A stretch of 54,356 nucleotides of DNA from Bacteroidota bacterium. GTDB taxonomy: Bacteria > Bacteroidota > Ignavibacteria > Ignavibacteriales > Ignavibacteriaceae. A program made the translations under genes and the position numbers. Of the stretch, positions 42,744-53,059 are shown piece after piece (within the stretch, counting starts at the first letter, position 1; every line of letters starts with the position of its first letter). Below the pieces are notes generated by a model. It saw only the letters and a list, made by a program, of their open reading frames with translations. It made no database searches and was not told where the DNA came from. The stretch lies in the NCBI GenBank assembly GCA_022562275.1, contig JADFPP010000013.1:1-54356 (forward strand), written 5' to 3'.

Positions 42744-45623
42744 CTAATCGCCCGGTTTTCCGTTAGATAAAACTTTTTGCATTAAACTCAAAAAGATTTT
42801 TGTGTCGAAAGGTTTGGAGATATAGTGAGAACAACCCTCCGCCAAAAATTGTTCTCTATGACCTTTCATTGCTAATGCTGTAACTGCTATTATCGGAATA
42901 TTTTTATACCCCTTTATCTTCCTTATTTCTTTTGTTGTTTCGATACCACTCATTCCTACGCCAAGATCAATATCCATAAGTATTGCTTTATACTGTTTTT
43001 TTGTCGTCATTTCTAAAGCCATTATACCTGTTTTTACTGTGTCTAGATTACATACCCCCTCTAGTAAATACCTAATAACTCCTGCATTAGATAGATCATC
43101 TTCCACGAGTAAAACTTCAGGCAGCTTTGCTTCGTCTGTCCTCGTCTCTTTTTCTTGCATGACTGATTCCACATCATCTATGGGAACTATAGTATCTCCG
43201 GTCTCTTTTTTCTTTCTGTACAAAGGGAAGCTAACAGTAAAAGTCGAACCTTCTCCAAGAACGCTATCAACTGAAATCTCACCATCCATTAATTTGACGA
43301 ATTTTTCAGTAATACATAACCCAAGTCCACTACCTTCAAAGCCCCGGTTAAATCCTTCGCTTACTTGCCTGAATTCTTCAAATATTAATTGCTGACTATC
43401 TTTCGGGATCCCTATTCCTGTATCGGTTACACTTAATATCACTCTCCCTTTATTCTTAATTAACTTTTTATCTACTTCTACAGTTACACCGCCCTTATTA
43501 GTAAATTTTATCGCATTACTTACGAGGTTATTAATTATCTGGCGGAAAATTCTTTCGTCAAGTAATGAATAAATCTGTTCATCAGATATTACTGTTTTCA
43601 GATATAAGTTTTTTTCTTCCGCAATCTGTTCAAAGCATTTTATCTGATTTACAGTTACATCTACAATATTTATTTCTGTCATCTTAATTTCGGATTTGTC
43701 TGCTTCAATTTTGGATAAATCAAGAATAAGGTTTAGCGTTGATAATAATCTGGTTGCACTCTCAAATATCTCTCCCGACATTTCTTTTAACTCAGGGTCG
43801 GTTATTTCTTCTTTAAGAATTTCTGTATAACCCAATATACCTACCATAGGAGTTCTTAATTCGTGACTCATATTAGCCAGGAAAGTTGTCTTCAATTTGT
43901 TCATTTCTTCTGCTTTATTTTTAGCTTTAATTAATTCCTCCTCTGCCTGTGAGCGTTCAATTGCCATGGCAGTCTGATTTGAAACGAAGGATAGAAATTC
44001 TGTATCCTGATCAGTATATCTAATCTGTTCAGTGTAAGATTGCACAACCAGAGCGCCAATTGTTTTACCGGCTGTTTTCAACGGAACACCCAGCCAGTCA
44101 ATTGAATCAGTCAGAACCTTTTCAACTTCTCCCGATTCAGTAAGCTTTTCAAAGGTTTCAGGATCAACCAGCAAAGGCTTACCTAAACGAATCACATATT
44201 CTGTTAATCCTCTTCCTGATCTTTTAGGAGCAGGCTTTTCATCGAACTCATCTACAAAATAAGGAAAGCTGAGTAAATTCTGTTCAGGATTGTATAAAGC
44301 TATGTAAAAATTTCTTGCATTTATAAATCCACTTATAGTTTTATGAATTTCTGAGTAAAGGTGGTTCAAGTCCAGGGCAGCATTAGCAGCCTGTGAAATT
44401 TTGTAAACCGCATCTTGAAGTAATTCGGACCGTTTTCTGTCTGTTATGTCCCTCACAATTGCTTGAATCATAACCTCATCATTCAATTCAAACATATTTA
44501 GGCTTACTTCAGCATCAAAAAGTGTCCCATCAAGCTTACAATGTTTCCATTCAAAGAACATAGGTGTACCGGATAGTGCTTCATTTATTAATTCCAATGC
44601 TTTTTCCTCTGAGTTACAGCCATCAGGTTGTCTTGGGGGAGAAAATCTAAAGGGGGTCTTGCCAATAATTTCTTCTTGTGAACATCCAAACATTTCAAGC
44701 GTTTTGGAATTACAGTCTATGAAACGGTCTTCTTTCATCAGGAAAATTGCATCATTAGCAGTATCAAACAAAGTCTTATACTTGAGTTTGTTTTCACTTA
44801 ATTTTTTGTATGTTGTTTTTCTTTCTGTAATGTTTCTAAAACTCCAAACTCTTCCAATAATCTTTTCATCCTGCTTATGTGGATGTGAGTATCTTTCAAA
44901 AACACTTCCATCTTTAAACTCAAGAATATCAAAACTTTCTTCCTCGGGATGGGCATATAAATATTTTACTTTCTTCAAAAAGTCTTCTGGCTTGGATAAC
45001 TGATTGAGAACAAAATTGATTAAACTCTTATCATCTTTTGTTTTAGCTATGGATGCAGGTATTTTCCACATCATCAGGAAATTATGATTAAAACTTTCTG
45101 CTTTGCCATTCTTGTTTACTACCAGGATTCCATCTGTTGTAGATTCTAAAGTAGAACGTAAAATTGCAAGAGAGTTTTCAGTTCTCTCTTTTGCTTTTCT
45201 AGCATCTGTAACATCAACTGCCATCCCAGAAATTACATCACCCTGCAGCACTGCACTTACTTCCATATTTTTAATCTTTCCGGATTTGGTAACGAATTCA
45301 GTTTCAAAGAATTTTACTTCCGAAAACTCTTTTAATTTCTCAATAAATCGTTTTCTGTCAGCTGCTTTGTTATATCTTGTTAGGATATTATTAGTATAAA
45401 ATTCGTCTTTGGATTCAAACTCAAATGCTTTCCATGTATAATCATTCACATATAATATTGTTCCATCTAATTTTGTTTTGAACAAGCTGATCTGAAGATT
45501 ATTAGCCAGCCATTCGAAAATTTTTTCTGAATCTGCAGGGACAGATTTGGAATTAGCAAGTTCTTCCTTGATTTTATCAAGTCCCTCAATTAAATCGATT
45601 TTTGCATTGGATTGATCTAACAT
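42744..45623 (-). CDS. Hybrid sensor histidine kinase with PAS, GAF and receiver domains
   Basis: The 959-residue protein has no membrane segment. Three PAS domains lie at about 35-140, 150-270 and 275-395. A GAF domain follows at about 400-560, with [19 protein letters not shown] and [21 protein letters not shown]. The HisKA region has [15 protein letters not shown], with the phospho-His near residue 585. The ATPase domain (about 690-810) has [19 protein letters not shown] and GSGLGLCI. A receiver domain (about 835-955) has the acceptor Asp near 882 in AILMDIDLG. It probably passes phosphate to an unlinked regulator. The gene converges with the phosphatase gene. Confidence 0.95.
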   Translation of the reverse strand: MLDQSNAKIDLIEGLDKIKEELANSKSVPADSEKIFEWLANNLQISLFKTKLDGTILYVNDYTWKAFEFESKDEFYTNNILTRYNKAADRKRFIEKLKEFSEVKFFETEFVTKSGKIKNMEVSAVLQGDVISGMAVDVTDARKAKERTENSLAILRSTLESTTDGILVVNKNGKAESFNHNFLMMWKIPASIAKTKDDKSLINFVLNQLSKPEDFLKKVKYLYAHPEEESFDILEFKDGSVFERYSHPHKQDEKIIGRVWSFRNITERKTTYKKLSENKLKYKTLFDTANDAIFLMKEDRFIDCNSKTLEMFGCSQEEIIGKTPFRFSPPRQPDGCNSEEKALELINEALSGTPMFFEWKHCKLDGTLFDAEVSLNMFELNDEVMIQAIVRDITDRKRSELLQDAVYKISQAANAALDLNHLYSEIHKTISGFINARNFYIALYNPEQNLLSFPYFVDEFDEKPAPKRSGRGLTEYVIRLGKPLLVDPETFEKLTESGEVEKVLTDSIDWLGVPLKTAGKTIGALVVQSYTEQIRYTDQDTEFLSFVSNQTAMAIERSQAEEELIKAKNKAEEMNKLKTTFLANMSHELRTPMVGILGYTEILKEEITDPELKEMSGEIFESATRLLSTLNLILDLSKIEADKSEIKMTEINIVDVTVNQIKCFEQIAEEKNLYLKTVISDEQIYSLLDERIFRQIINNLVSNAIKFTNKGGVTVEVDKKLIKNKGRVILSVTDTGIGIPKDSQQLIFEEFRQVSEGFNRGFEGSGLGLCITEKFVKLMDGEISVDSVLGEGSTFTVSFPLYRKKKETGDTIVPIDDVESVMQEKETRTDEAKLPEVLLVEDDLSNAGVIRYLLEGVCNLDTVKTGIMALEMTTKKQYKAILMDIDLGVGMSGIETTKEIRKIKGYKNIPIIAVTALAMKGHREQFLAEGCSHYISKPFDTKIFLSLMQKVLSNGKPGD

Positions 45624-45730
45624 ATCCTATCCGCTAGATTAGTTTTTCTTCTACTCATTTATAAAATCGGGTAAATATTGTGCCAGTTTTTTCCGCAGCA
45701 AATATTGATTTTATGTAATTATTAGTTGTA

Positions 45731-45838
45731 TTGAGTTTGAAAACGGAAGTTTTTGCAGGTATTATTTTTGTCGTGATGATTATGATTATTGTCCTGTTCA
45801 CATTAGTTCTCTATACAAAATATCAATTATGTAAATAA
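45731..45838 (+). CDS. Possible 35-residue single-membrane-span peptide
   Basis: A short frame from TTG encodes a peptide with a charged start (SLKTEVFAG), a strong membrane segment (IIFVVMIMIIVLFTLVLY) and a basic end (TKYQLCK). There is no convincing ribosome site and the first ATG is inside the hydrophobic part, so translation is doubtful. It lies in the 370-base gap between the hybrid kinase and truA, where nothing else was found. Confidence 0.25.
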   Translation: MSLKTEVFAGIIFVVMIMIIVLFTLVLYTKYQLCK

Positions 45839-45993
45839 TTATTTAATCAAGAATCTTATGTATTTTTAAACCTTAAACTTTTGGGAAAAGTAAATTTCAA
45901 ATTATGAGTATTTCTTTTTCTAATAAGAAAATTGTTTACTGAAACCAGTTTAAGTTACAGTTACTAAGTTTAACTTTAATTAATAAATTTAAG

Positions 45994-46719
45994 TTGTTCA
46001 ATTATAAATTAACCATCCAATATGACGGAACTGAATACGCAGGCTGGCAAATTCAAGAGAATGCAAAATCTGTTCAAGGCACTATATCCGAGGCAATCAA
46101 GGTAGCATTAAAGAAAGAAGTAAACCTGATTGGCGCAGGAAGAACTGATACTGGTGTGCATGCATTAGGGCAAATTGCAAACTTTCGATATCTGAAAGAA
46201 ATTACTCCGTTCCATTTTCAGCATTCGTTGAATTCTATATTGCCGAAAGATATTTCTATAATTAAAACAGAAAAGGTTTCTGGATCATTTCATTCCCGAT
46301 TTGATGCAAAGGAAAGATCTTACTTATATCTTATATCAAAGGATAAATCTCCTTTTTATTATAAGTATGCCTTGTTAAAGAAAAATGTTGATGTGAAAAT
46401 ACTAAACCAATTAAGCAATATATTTTTAGGAAAAAATAATTTTACATCTTTCTGCAAAAAAAACTCGCGGGTGAAAGATAAAATTTGCAATGTAAATTTT
46501 ATAAGATGGCGGGAAACAAAAAACTTTTATTTATTTTTTATCTCAGCAGATAGATTTTTACACGGTATGGTAAGAACAATAATTGGTACTTTGCTGTACA
46601 CCTTAGAGAAGAAGGAAAACAAGGAATTCATTAATACTATTATTAATAATAAGGATAGGGAAGCTGCTGGTGAAGCAGTTGCTGCAAAGGGGCTGTTTCT
46701 TTATAAGGTAAAATATTAG
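45994..46719 (+). CDS. truA: tRNA pseudouridine synthase A
   Basis: TruA makes pseudouridine at positions 38-40 of the tRNA anticodon arm. The 241-residue protein has YDGTEYAGWQIQEN near the start and the catalytic loop GAGRTDTGVHALGQ with Asp52. Further motifs are SFHSRFDAKERSYLY and FLHGMVRTIIGTL. The start is TTG at 45994; no in-frame ATG precedes the conserved first strand. It ends one base before the TTG of the next gene, so the two are co-transcribed. Confidence 0.95.
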   Translation: MFNYKLTIQYDGTEYAGWQIQENAKSVQGTISEAIKVALKKEVNLIGAGRTDTGVHALGQIANFRYLKEITPFHFQHSLNSILPKDISIIKTEKVSGSFHSRFDAKERSYLYLISKDKSPFYYKYALLKKNVDVKILNQLSNIFLGKNNFTSFCKKNSRVKDKICNVNFIRWRETKNFYLFFISADRFLHGMVRTIIGTLLYTLEKKENKEFINTIINNKDREAAGEAVAAKGLFLYKVKY

Positions 46720-46720
46720 T

Positions 46721-47470
46721 TTGATAAACTTAAAAAACAAAACAGCTTTAATTACCGGTGGTTCGAGGGGAATTGGTAAAGCATGCGTTCGATACTTATC
46801 AAGAGCAGGTGCAGATGTTGCCTTCACCTATAACACAAATAAAAATATTGCTGAAAACTTATGTAAAGAATTAATTGATGGCAGTATTGTAAGAGCGTTT
46901 AAAGTTAATGCTCTCAGTGAGGATGAGATTAAAACAGCAATTGATTCGATTAAAAAGGAATTTGGAAAAATTGATATACTTGTGAACAATGCCGGTATTT
47001 GGGAAGAGGGAAAAATTGATGATCTAACACTTGCAGATTGGGAAAAAACTTTAAATATTAATTTAACCGGAATGTTCCTGTTTACTAAGTATACTGTTCC
47101 CATAATGAAGAAACATAATTTTGGAAGGATAATTAATATTTCTTCAACTGCCGGTCAGAGAGGTGAAGCTGATCACTCACATTATGCAGCATCAAAAGGC
47201 GGAATGATTGCATTTACAAAATCACTTGCAGGTGAATTAGGTAAATATAATATCACTATTAATAGTGTTGCCCCCGGTTGGGTTAGAACTGATATGACAA
47301 AAAATTTTCTTGAAGATAAATTTCGAGAAGAAAAAATTATTAAGGAAATACCATTGAAAAAAATAGCTGTTCCCGATGATATTGCCGGTTCCGTTTTGTT
47401 TCTTGCATCTGATCTGGCATCGCATATAACAGGCAGTGTGATAAATGTGAACGGAGGTTCTGTATTGTGA
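46721..47470 (+). CDS. fabG: Short-chain dehydrogenase, 3-oxoacyl-ACP reductase-like
   Basis: This 249-residue classical SDR uses NADP(H). The cofactor loop TGGSRGIG is at residues 12-19, NNAGIWEEG follows at 89-97, and the catalytic set Asn114, Ser142, Tyr155 and Lys159 is complete (YAASKGG). The C-terminus SHITGSVINVNGG is typical of FabG-type enzymes. It could be a fatty-acid reductase or another oxo-acyl reductase; no other fab gene is adjacent, although an enoyl-CoA hydratase lies 1.1 kb downstream. The start is TTG one base after the truA stop. Confidence 0.88.
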   Translation: MINLKNKTALITGGSRGIGKACVRYLSRAGADVAFTYNTNKNIAENLCKELIDGSIVRAFKVNALSEDEIKTAIDSIKKEFGKIDILVNNAGIWEEGKIDDLTLADWEKTLNINLTGMFLFTKYTVPIMKKHNFGRIINISSTAGQRGEADHSHYAASKGGMIAFTKSLAGELGKYNITINSVAPGWVRTDMTKNFLEDKFREEKIIKEIPLKKIAVPDDIAGSVLFLASDLASHITGSVINVNGGSVL

Positions 47471-47494
47471 TGCTAAACTTTGTAACAAACTAGT

Positions 47495-47962
47495 ATGGAA
47501 TTTTTAGCAGAACTACATCCAAAAGTCGTTCATTTTCCAATCGCATTACTCATAACGTTTGTATTGTTAGAGTTAATTGGAACATTACTGAATAAAGACT
47601 TTTATGCTAAAACAGCGCACTTAATTTTATTTCTTGGTGTGATCGGAACTATTTTTGCGGTTCTTACAGGAAACCAGGCATTTATTGCCTACGAATATTG
47701 GAATCCTCCAAGCGAAGCACTGTTCAATAATCATCTAACATTTGCCAGTTTAACCGTATGGTATTTTACAGGATTACTTGTAATACGAACCTATCTTGTT
47801 GTTAAGAAAAAATATTTTAAAACTATGAAGTATATATTTTTAGTTCTTACTTTGTTTGGCGGGTTTTTAGTATATCAAACTTCAGAGTATGGTGGCGAAC
47901 TCGTAAAAAAATATGGAATAGGAACAGAGCTAAAAATTAACGATACTGAAATGAATGATTAA
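47495..47962 (+). CDS. DUF2231 integral membrane protein
   Basis: The 155-residue protein has four membrane segments (about 13-30, 40-60, 80-100 and 110-130). It opens with LHPKVVHFPIALLITFVLLE, the hallmark of the DUF2231 family. A histidine in the first segment and one in the third (FNNHLTFA) are the conserved pair that may bind heme or metal, as inference. Function is not established. It is 24 bases after the SDR gene. Confidence 0.88.
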   Translation: MEFLAELHPKVVHFPIALLITFVLLELIGTLLNKDFYAKTAHLILFLGVIGTIFAVLTGNQAFIAYEYWNPPSEALFNNHLTFASLTVWYFTGLLVIRTYLVVKKKYFKTMKYIFLVLTLFGGFLVYQTSEYGGELVKKYGIGTELKINDTEMND

Positions 47963-48006
47963 AAGAATGCTTTTTAGTATTTTGCATTTATACAATCGAC
48001 GGAAAT

Positions 48007-48597
48007 ATGAAAAATTTTTTAATAATATTTGTATTGGTTTTTGCAGTTAATTCTTTCGCAATAGATCCTCCGGCATCAAGAGCACAGGGGGTTTTTCTTG
48101 CATTTGGTGTTGGTCCACGATTACCATTGGGTGATTTTTCCAATTCAACGGATATTGGATACGGTTTCAATATAGAATTATCATATACAGATAATGAATT
48201 CCTGCCTGTCTTTTTGTTTGCTAATATTGGTTTTGAGCAGTATCCCGGTGCACAGAGTTTTTATCAGGAAACAGACTACTCAAACTTTTCAACAAATTCT
48301 ATTCCTATTAATGTGGGTGCTCGTTATTACTTCAGTCCGCTAATTGAACAAGTAGTTTTACTTATCCCAATTATAGAATTTTCTGCCTCTTATACATACA
48401 CGCAGGAATTAAATGAGTTTAAAATTGACTCGGGTAGAAACAACTTTAAAGAGCAATTTTCTAAATTCGGTGTATCAGGAGGGGTTGGTCTTTCTATGTT
48501 TCTTATGGAAATAATAGCTGCCTATCATTACTTTGAATCCAATCAATATGTGTCATTTGATCTGAGGATTCGCATTCCATTATTTATAAATTACTAA
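48007..48597 (+). CDS. Small outer-membrane beta-barrel protein
   Basis: A signal peptide (NFLIIFVLVFAVNSFA, cleavage near residue 18) precedes a glycine- and aromatic-rich region of alternating strands. These include VFLAFGVGPRLPLGDFS, YGFNIELSYTDNEFLPVFLF and INVGARYYFSPLI. It ends in SFDLRIRIPLFINY, an aromatic C-terminal strand suited to BAM insertion. The size suggests an eight-stranded barrel. No function can be assigned. Confidence 0.82.
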   Translation: MKNFLIIFVLVFAVNSFAIDPPASRAQGVFLAFGVGPRLPLGDFSNSTDIGYGFNIELSYTDNEFLPVFLFANIGFEQYPGAQSFYQETDYSNFSTNSIPINVGARYYFSPLIEQVVLLIPIIEFSASYTYTQELNEFKIDSGRNNFKEQFSKFGVSGGVGLSMFLMEIIAAYHYFESNQYVSFDLRIRIPLFINY

Positions 48598-48606
48598 AAT
48601 TAAAAA

Positions 48607-49389
48607 ATGAATTACAAAACATTATTAATAGATATTAAAGAAAATGTTGCTCTTGTTACTTTAAATCGCCCGGATAAATTGAATGCATTAAATACTCAAA
48701 CCGTAAATGATCTTGATAGAGTTTTTGATGCGTTGAAAGATAACGACGATGTATATGTTATTATTCTTACCGGAAGCGGGGAGAAAGCGTTTGTAGCAGG
48801 TGCCGATATTTCGGAATTAAATAAACTTGATATGATCGCTGCAAAAGAATTCTCAGAAAGAGGACAAGCAGTTTTTAACAAGATTGAAAACTTTGATAAA
48901 CCTGTTATAGCGGCAGTTAACGGTTTTGCTCTTGGTGGAGGTTGCGAACTGGCTTTAGCTTGTCATATAAGACTTACAAGTGAAACAGCAAAATTTGGGC
49001 AGCCGGAAGTTAATTTGGGAATCATTCCTGGTTATGGCGGAACTCAAAGATTAGCACGACTGATTAATACCGGACGTGCAATGGAATATATTTTAACTGC
49101 CGACATGATCGATGCAAATGATGCGTATCGTATAGGACTTGTAAATAAGATATACCCCCCAAACGAGTTGATTGAAGGTGCAATGAAAATGGCTAAGAAA
49201 ATTGCAGGTAAAGGACAGCAGGCAATCAGGCTGGCGATAAAAGCGATTAAAGCTGTAGATGAAGTTTCTTTAAAAGAGGGGCAAAATCTTGAAGCAACTC
49301 TTTTTGCACTTTGCTGCGGAACGGATGATTTTAAAGAAGGGACTTCTGCCTTTCTTGAAAAAAGAAAACCTGTTTTTAAAAACAATTAA
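48607..49389 (+). CDS. Enoyl-CoA hydratase of the crotonase family
   Basis: The 260-residue protein has the crotonase fold. Oxyanion-hole parts are AFVAGADISELN and NGFALGGGCELALACH. Both catalytic glutamates are present (the E in GGGCELAL and the E in FGQPEVNLGIIPGYGGTQRL), so true hydratase activity is likely. It would hydrate enoyl-CoA in fatty-acid or butyrate-type metabolism. It starts 9 bases after the barrel gene with ATG at 48607. Confidence 0.94.
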   Translation: MNYKTLLIDIKENVALVTLNRPDKLNALNTQTVNDLDRVFDALKDNDDVYVIILTGSGEKAFVAGADISELNKLDMIAAKEFSERGQAVFNKIENFDKPVIAAVNGFALGGGCELALACHIRLTSETAKFGQPEVNLGIIPGYGGTQRLARLINTGRAMEYILTADMIDANDAYRIGLVNKIYPPNELIEGAMKMAKKIAGKGQQAIRLAIKAIKAVDEVSLKEGQNLEATLFALCCGTDDFKEGTSAFLEKRKPVFKNN

Positions 49390-49406
49390 TTACTTCCCTC
49401 TAAAAA

Positions 49407-50429
49407 ATGAAGCTGCGAACCACCAGGAAGTCAATTACACTTATTCTGTTTAGTGCTACTTTATTTTTATTGACTGTAAACCTCCTTATTAATGTTATTA
49501 ATCAATCACCCGAACCAGAACCGAATGAAACTAATTTAAGCAGCCAGGAGATAGATAGTATTTTTTTTCATTCTTTATACAGTTTTGGTTTGTTGGATGA
49601 ATGGATAAAAGAGACTAAAAATTCTAAAGTTAAAAGTGCATATAAAGTTAAAGTTCCTGCTGATCTTTCAATTCCTGTAATTTTAGCAGAGATAAATAAA
49701 AATTTTTGGGGAAAAGATGTAACAATCAGTTCAGTGGAAAAAGATTTTTCAGGCAAAACGATATTGAACATAAGTAAAGCAAACATTATTCAATTAAAAT
49801 CAGAATTTAAATACGACAAAGGAATTCAGCGTAGTGCCGGGACAGCAGCATTTGTTATTGAAGATTTCGAATTATCGAATGATGAAGATTCAATGCTGCT
49901 GAAAATTCCGAACCCCTTTTCACCATTATTAATTCCTTCAAAAGAAAACTCAAAAATTAAAGAATTTATTATTAATAATGATAAAATATATCTGTTATTG
50001 CTTAGTGATGATATATCTGAACTGAAATATAAGTTAAAAGAAGGTTTTACCAGGAAACGATTAAAGAGTTCTTTACTTTCTATTATTAATGCTTTTTCGG
50101 ACGCTTCCTTTTTTGTTATAGATGATAAATCTGATCTGTTTTTATCCACCGCGTATTCTTATTTACAAACTGAACTAACAAAAAGAAAAATTAAATTGGT
50201 AAAGTTAAGTTCCCTTCAAAAATTAGAGTATGAAGATGTAAATCAACTTAATAATACATTTGAAAATTTATTGATAGCTGCGGGAGTGGAGGAAGGTATA
50301 ACTTTTTTAATTACATCAGAAGGATTTAAAAAATTACTGCCCGAGATTGAGCGTTTTAGAAAAATAGGTTATAAATTTGTGCATCCGTCGGAAACAATAA
50401 TTGAAGATATAATTACTGCTCAAGATTAA
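49407..50429 (+). CDS. Membrane-anchored protein, divergent polysaccharide deacetylase-like
   Basis: A membrane anchor or uncleaved signal sits at about residues 9-28. The region from about 140 to 335 follows the order of the divergent polysaccharide deacetylase family (YibQ-like). It has AAFVIEDFELSND at the first strand, a PNPFSPLLIPSKENSKIKEF segment, DASFFVIDDKSD, and a late VEEGITFLITSEGFKKLLPE. The metal-binding residues are largely replaced, so it may have no enzyme activity. This assignment is from layout and a few motifs only. Its stop overlaps the stop of the convergent M16 gene. Confidence 0.6.
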   Translation: MKLRTTRKSITLILFSATLFLLTVNLLINVINQSPEPEPNETNLSSQEIDSIFFHSLYSFGLLDEWIKETKNSKVKSAYKVKVPADLSIPVILAEINKNFWGKDVTISSVEKDFSGKTILNISKANIIQLKSEFKYDKGIQRSAGTAAFVIEDFELSNDEDSMLLKIPNPFSPLLIPSKENSKIKEFIINNDKIYLLLLSDDISELKYKLKEGFTRKRLKSSLLSIINAFSDASFFVIDDKSDLFLSTAYSYLQTELTKRKIKLVKLSSLQKLEYEDVNQLNNTFENLLIAAGVEEGITFLITSEGFKKLLPEIERFRKIGYKFVHPSETIIEDIITAQD

Positions 50430-51778
50430 AAATTATTTATAACTTCAACTTTGCCAAAATCCTTTCCTTCTAACTGTGGAATGAGTTTTTCCTTATCACC
50501 TACGAGTACGGTTGTTGCTAATTCGGGAAAGATACTTTCTTGTGCAGCTTTATTAACGTCTTCAATTGTAACAGAGTTAATATTATTTATATACGAATCA
50601 AAATAGTCATCAGGCAGATCGTAGATTACTTTACCAATAAAGTTTGAAGTAACCTGTGAGTTAGTTTCAAAACTTAAAGGAAATTTTCGGACGATAGAGG
50701 ATTTTGCAAATTTCAGTTCCTCCTCTGTTACACCGTCTCGTATCTTGTTTAATTCTTTAAATATCTCATTCAATGCGTTAGCAGAATTTTCAATACCCAC
50801 CGATGTTGAGACTGAGAAATAAGCTGAATCTTTAAAATAATTATAACTCGATCCGGCACCGTATGTATAGCCTTGTTTCTCACGAAGATTAAGATTTATC
50901 CTGCTTGAAAATTGTCCGCCTAATATTGTATTTAGCAAATGTTTTGGAAAATAATCTTTTGAGTTTCTTTTAGCTGCATGATGACCTGTTCGTATTTCAG
51001 TTTGAACTGAGTCTTTTTTATCAACTATATAAACTACTTTCTCATCAGACTTATCTGTAGACTTAAATTGAGCATCGAAGTTTCCAGTTTTCCAGCTGGA
51101 AACATATTTATCTAAGTTTTCTCTTAATTCTTTATTTGAAATATCACCAACGATAACAATGAATGAATTATTTGGAAAAATATAATTTTGATAATACGAA
51201 ACCACTTCTTTATTGGTAATACTATTAATGTCTTTTTCAAGACCTAAAAAGGGAAATGAATATGGATTCCTCTTCCCAAACAGCAGAGATTTAAATGAAG
51301 TGCTTGCAAGATAATCCGGATCATCTTTTAACTGTTTAAGGCTGGTTAGGATTTTCCTTTTTTCCCGTTTAAAATCTTTTTCATCAAAGTGAGGTGAAAT
51401 TAATATCTTCCCTATTAACTCCAGCGCTTTACCAAAGTTTTCTTTTAGAGTTTGAAGAGTTAATTGAATTGTATCATTATTGCCGCTAACTGAAAATTGT
51501 ACTCCAAGAAGATCAAACTGTTCACTTAATTGTAAAGAATCAAATTCACCGGCGCCCTCATCAATGCACATTGTAAGCAGGTTGGAAATTCCTTTTTTAC
51601 CTGGCTGCTCAAATTTACTTCCGGCGTAAATAATAATATTAATTTTTATAATCGGCAGAACATCCTTTTTAATAAAATAAACATCAAGATTATTCTTAAG
51701 TACAAATTTATCATGCGAAGGCATTTTAAATATCAGTTTTGAAGTAATTGATGGTTTTTTACTGCGATCAAATTTCAT
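50426..51778 (-). CDS. M16-family peptidase subunit without zinc motif
   Basis: This 450-residue protein has the two-domain M16B fold. Where active members have HxxEH, it reads GISNLLTMCIDEGAGEF, so it cannot bind zinc in the usual way. The later substrate-binding RxxY region is kept (RINLNLREKQGYTYGAGSSY). Such subunits pair with an active partner, which is encoded immediately upstream with a four-base overlap. Together they resemble two-chain M16 peptidases that degrade peptides in the periplasm or cytoplasm. No signal peptide is seen. Confidence 0.93.
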   Translation of the reverse strand: MKFDRSKKPSITSKLIFKMPSHDKFVLKNNLDVYFIKKDVLPIIKINIIIYAGSKFEQPGKKGISNLLTMCIDEGAGEFDSLQLSEQFDLLGVQFSVSGNNDTIQLTLQTLKENFGKALELIGKILISPHFDEKDFKREKRKILTSLKQLKDDPDYLASTSFKSLLFGKRNPYSFPFLGLEKDINSITNKEVVSYYQNYIFPNNSFIVIVGDISNKELRENLDKYVSSWKTGNFDAQFKSTDKSDEKVVYIVDKKDSVQTEIRTGHHAAKRNSKDYFPKHLLNTILGGQFSSRINLNLREKQGYTYGAGSSYNYFKDSAYFSVSTSVGIENSANALNEIFKELNKIRDGVTEEELKFAKSSIVRKFPLSFETNSQVTSNFIGKVIYDLPDDYFDSYINNINSVTIEDVNKAAQESIFPELATTVLVGDKEKLIPQLEGKDFGKVEVINNF

Positions 51779-53046
51779 GATTCGTTATCCTTAGGTACTA
51801 CTCTCAACTCGATATAAGGATTTGATAAATACTTGTCGGTTACATGAATTATATCTTCCTCTTCAACTTTATTATATCGTTCTAAATCATACGAAAATGA
51901 ATTTGGTTCGTTAAGATAGAAGTTGTACGAATTCAGATGATCTGCTAGTGAATCTAAGTTTTGGAGAGAAAAAATAAAACTTGATTTTATTCCGGTTTTT
52001 GATTTTTCTAACTCTTTAGAAGAAATGCCATTTTTAATCAGATCGCTTATGATATTGAAAATTTTGGTCTTTATTTCATCTATAGATTTGCCCGGTTTTA
52101 CTGTTGCAACAATTGTAAAATGTCCGCCGTATTTTCCGGAGAACTGAAACGCCGTTACATCCTGTGCAATCTCTTTTTCGAATACCAAAGTTTTATACAA
52201 ACGCGAATTTTTTGAGCCGGTGAGCAAATCTGATAATATATCTAATGCGGCATCATCTTTACCATATGCTTTATCCGAAAGCCAGGAAAGATAAATCCTT
52301 TCAAGTTGAACGTTATCTTTATGCCTGATGATTTTATTTTGGGTTAATTTACCATTTGATATTTTTAGAGGAACAACAATCTGCGCGTTTTTTATGTCGG
52401 CGAAATATTTTTCTACAAAAGACACAGCTTTATCTCTTTTAAAATCACCGGCAATTACAAGAGTTGCATTATTTGGCGCATAGTATGTTCTGAAAAAATT
52501 CTTTACATCGGCGAGTGTGTAATTCTTAATATCATCGGCAAAACCGATTGTTGACCAGCTATAAGGATGAGATTTATCGTAGAGATTTGTAATTAATAAT
52601 TCCCATGCCAATCCGTATGGTTGATTGTCATATCTCTCAAGCCGTTCATTATATACAACATCCTTTTGATTATCTAATTTATCCTGATCAAGTGCGGGCA
52701 ATAAATAACCCATCCTATCCGATTCTAGCCACAAAGCAACTTCTAAAAAATTAGATGGCCCTTTTTCATAATAATTAGTTCTATCAAAACTTGTTGAGCC
52801 ATTCAAAGTTCCTCCCGCCTCCTGTATATAGCGGAAGTGCATTTCTTTTGCTACATTTTCAGAACCCTGAAACATCATATGCTCAAAAAGATGAGCAATA
52901 CCTGTTTTCCCTTTAACTTCCTGTGCCGATCCCACCTTATACCAAATGTTAACAGCAACCATCGGAAGGTTTTTATTTTGATGTAAAATTACTTCAAGAC
53001 CGTTATCAAGCTTATATTTTTCGTAACTAATATTAAGGAGTTTCAT
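51775..53046 (-). CDS. M16-family zinc peptidase, active subunit
   Basis: The 423-residue protein has the inverted zinc motif HLFEHMMFQGS with His52, Glu55 and His56, and the third ligand region DNQKDVVYNERLERYDNQPYG. The second domain has LVIAGDFKRDKAVSFVEKYF. It would form a heterodimer with the inactive subunit encoded next. No signal peptide is predicted by eye, so a cytoplasmic peptidase is the simplest reading. The gene begins 13 bases after the phosphodiesterase gene on the same strand. Confidence 0.95.
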   Translation of the reverse strand: MKLLNISYEKYKLDNGLEVILHQNKNLPMVAVNIWYKVGSAQEVKGKTGIAHLFEHMMFQGSENVAKEMHFRYIQEAGGTLNGSTSFDRTNYYEKGPSNFLEVALWLESDRMGYLLPALDQDKLDNQKDVVYNERLERYDNQPYGLAWELLITNLYDKSHPYSWSTIGFADDIKNYTLADVKNFFRTYYAPNNATLVIAGDFKRDKAVSFVEKYFADIKNAQIVVPLKISNGKLTQNKIIRHKDNVQLERIYLSWLSDKAYGKDDAALDILSDLLTGSKNSRLYKTLVFEKEIAQDVTAFQFSGKYGGHFTIVATVKPGKSIDEIKTKIFNIISDLIKNGISSKELEKSKTGIKSSFIFSLQNLDSLADHLNSYNFYLNEPNSFSYDLERYNKVEEEDIIHVTDKYLSNPYIELRVVPKDNES

Positions 53047-53059
53047 AGAAATTTATTAT

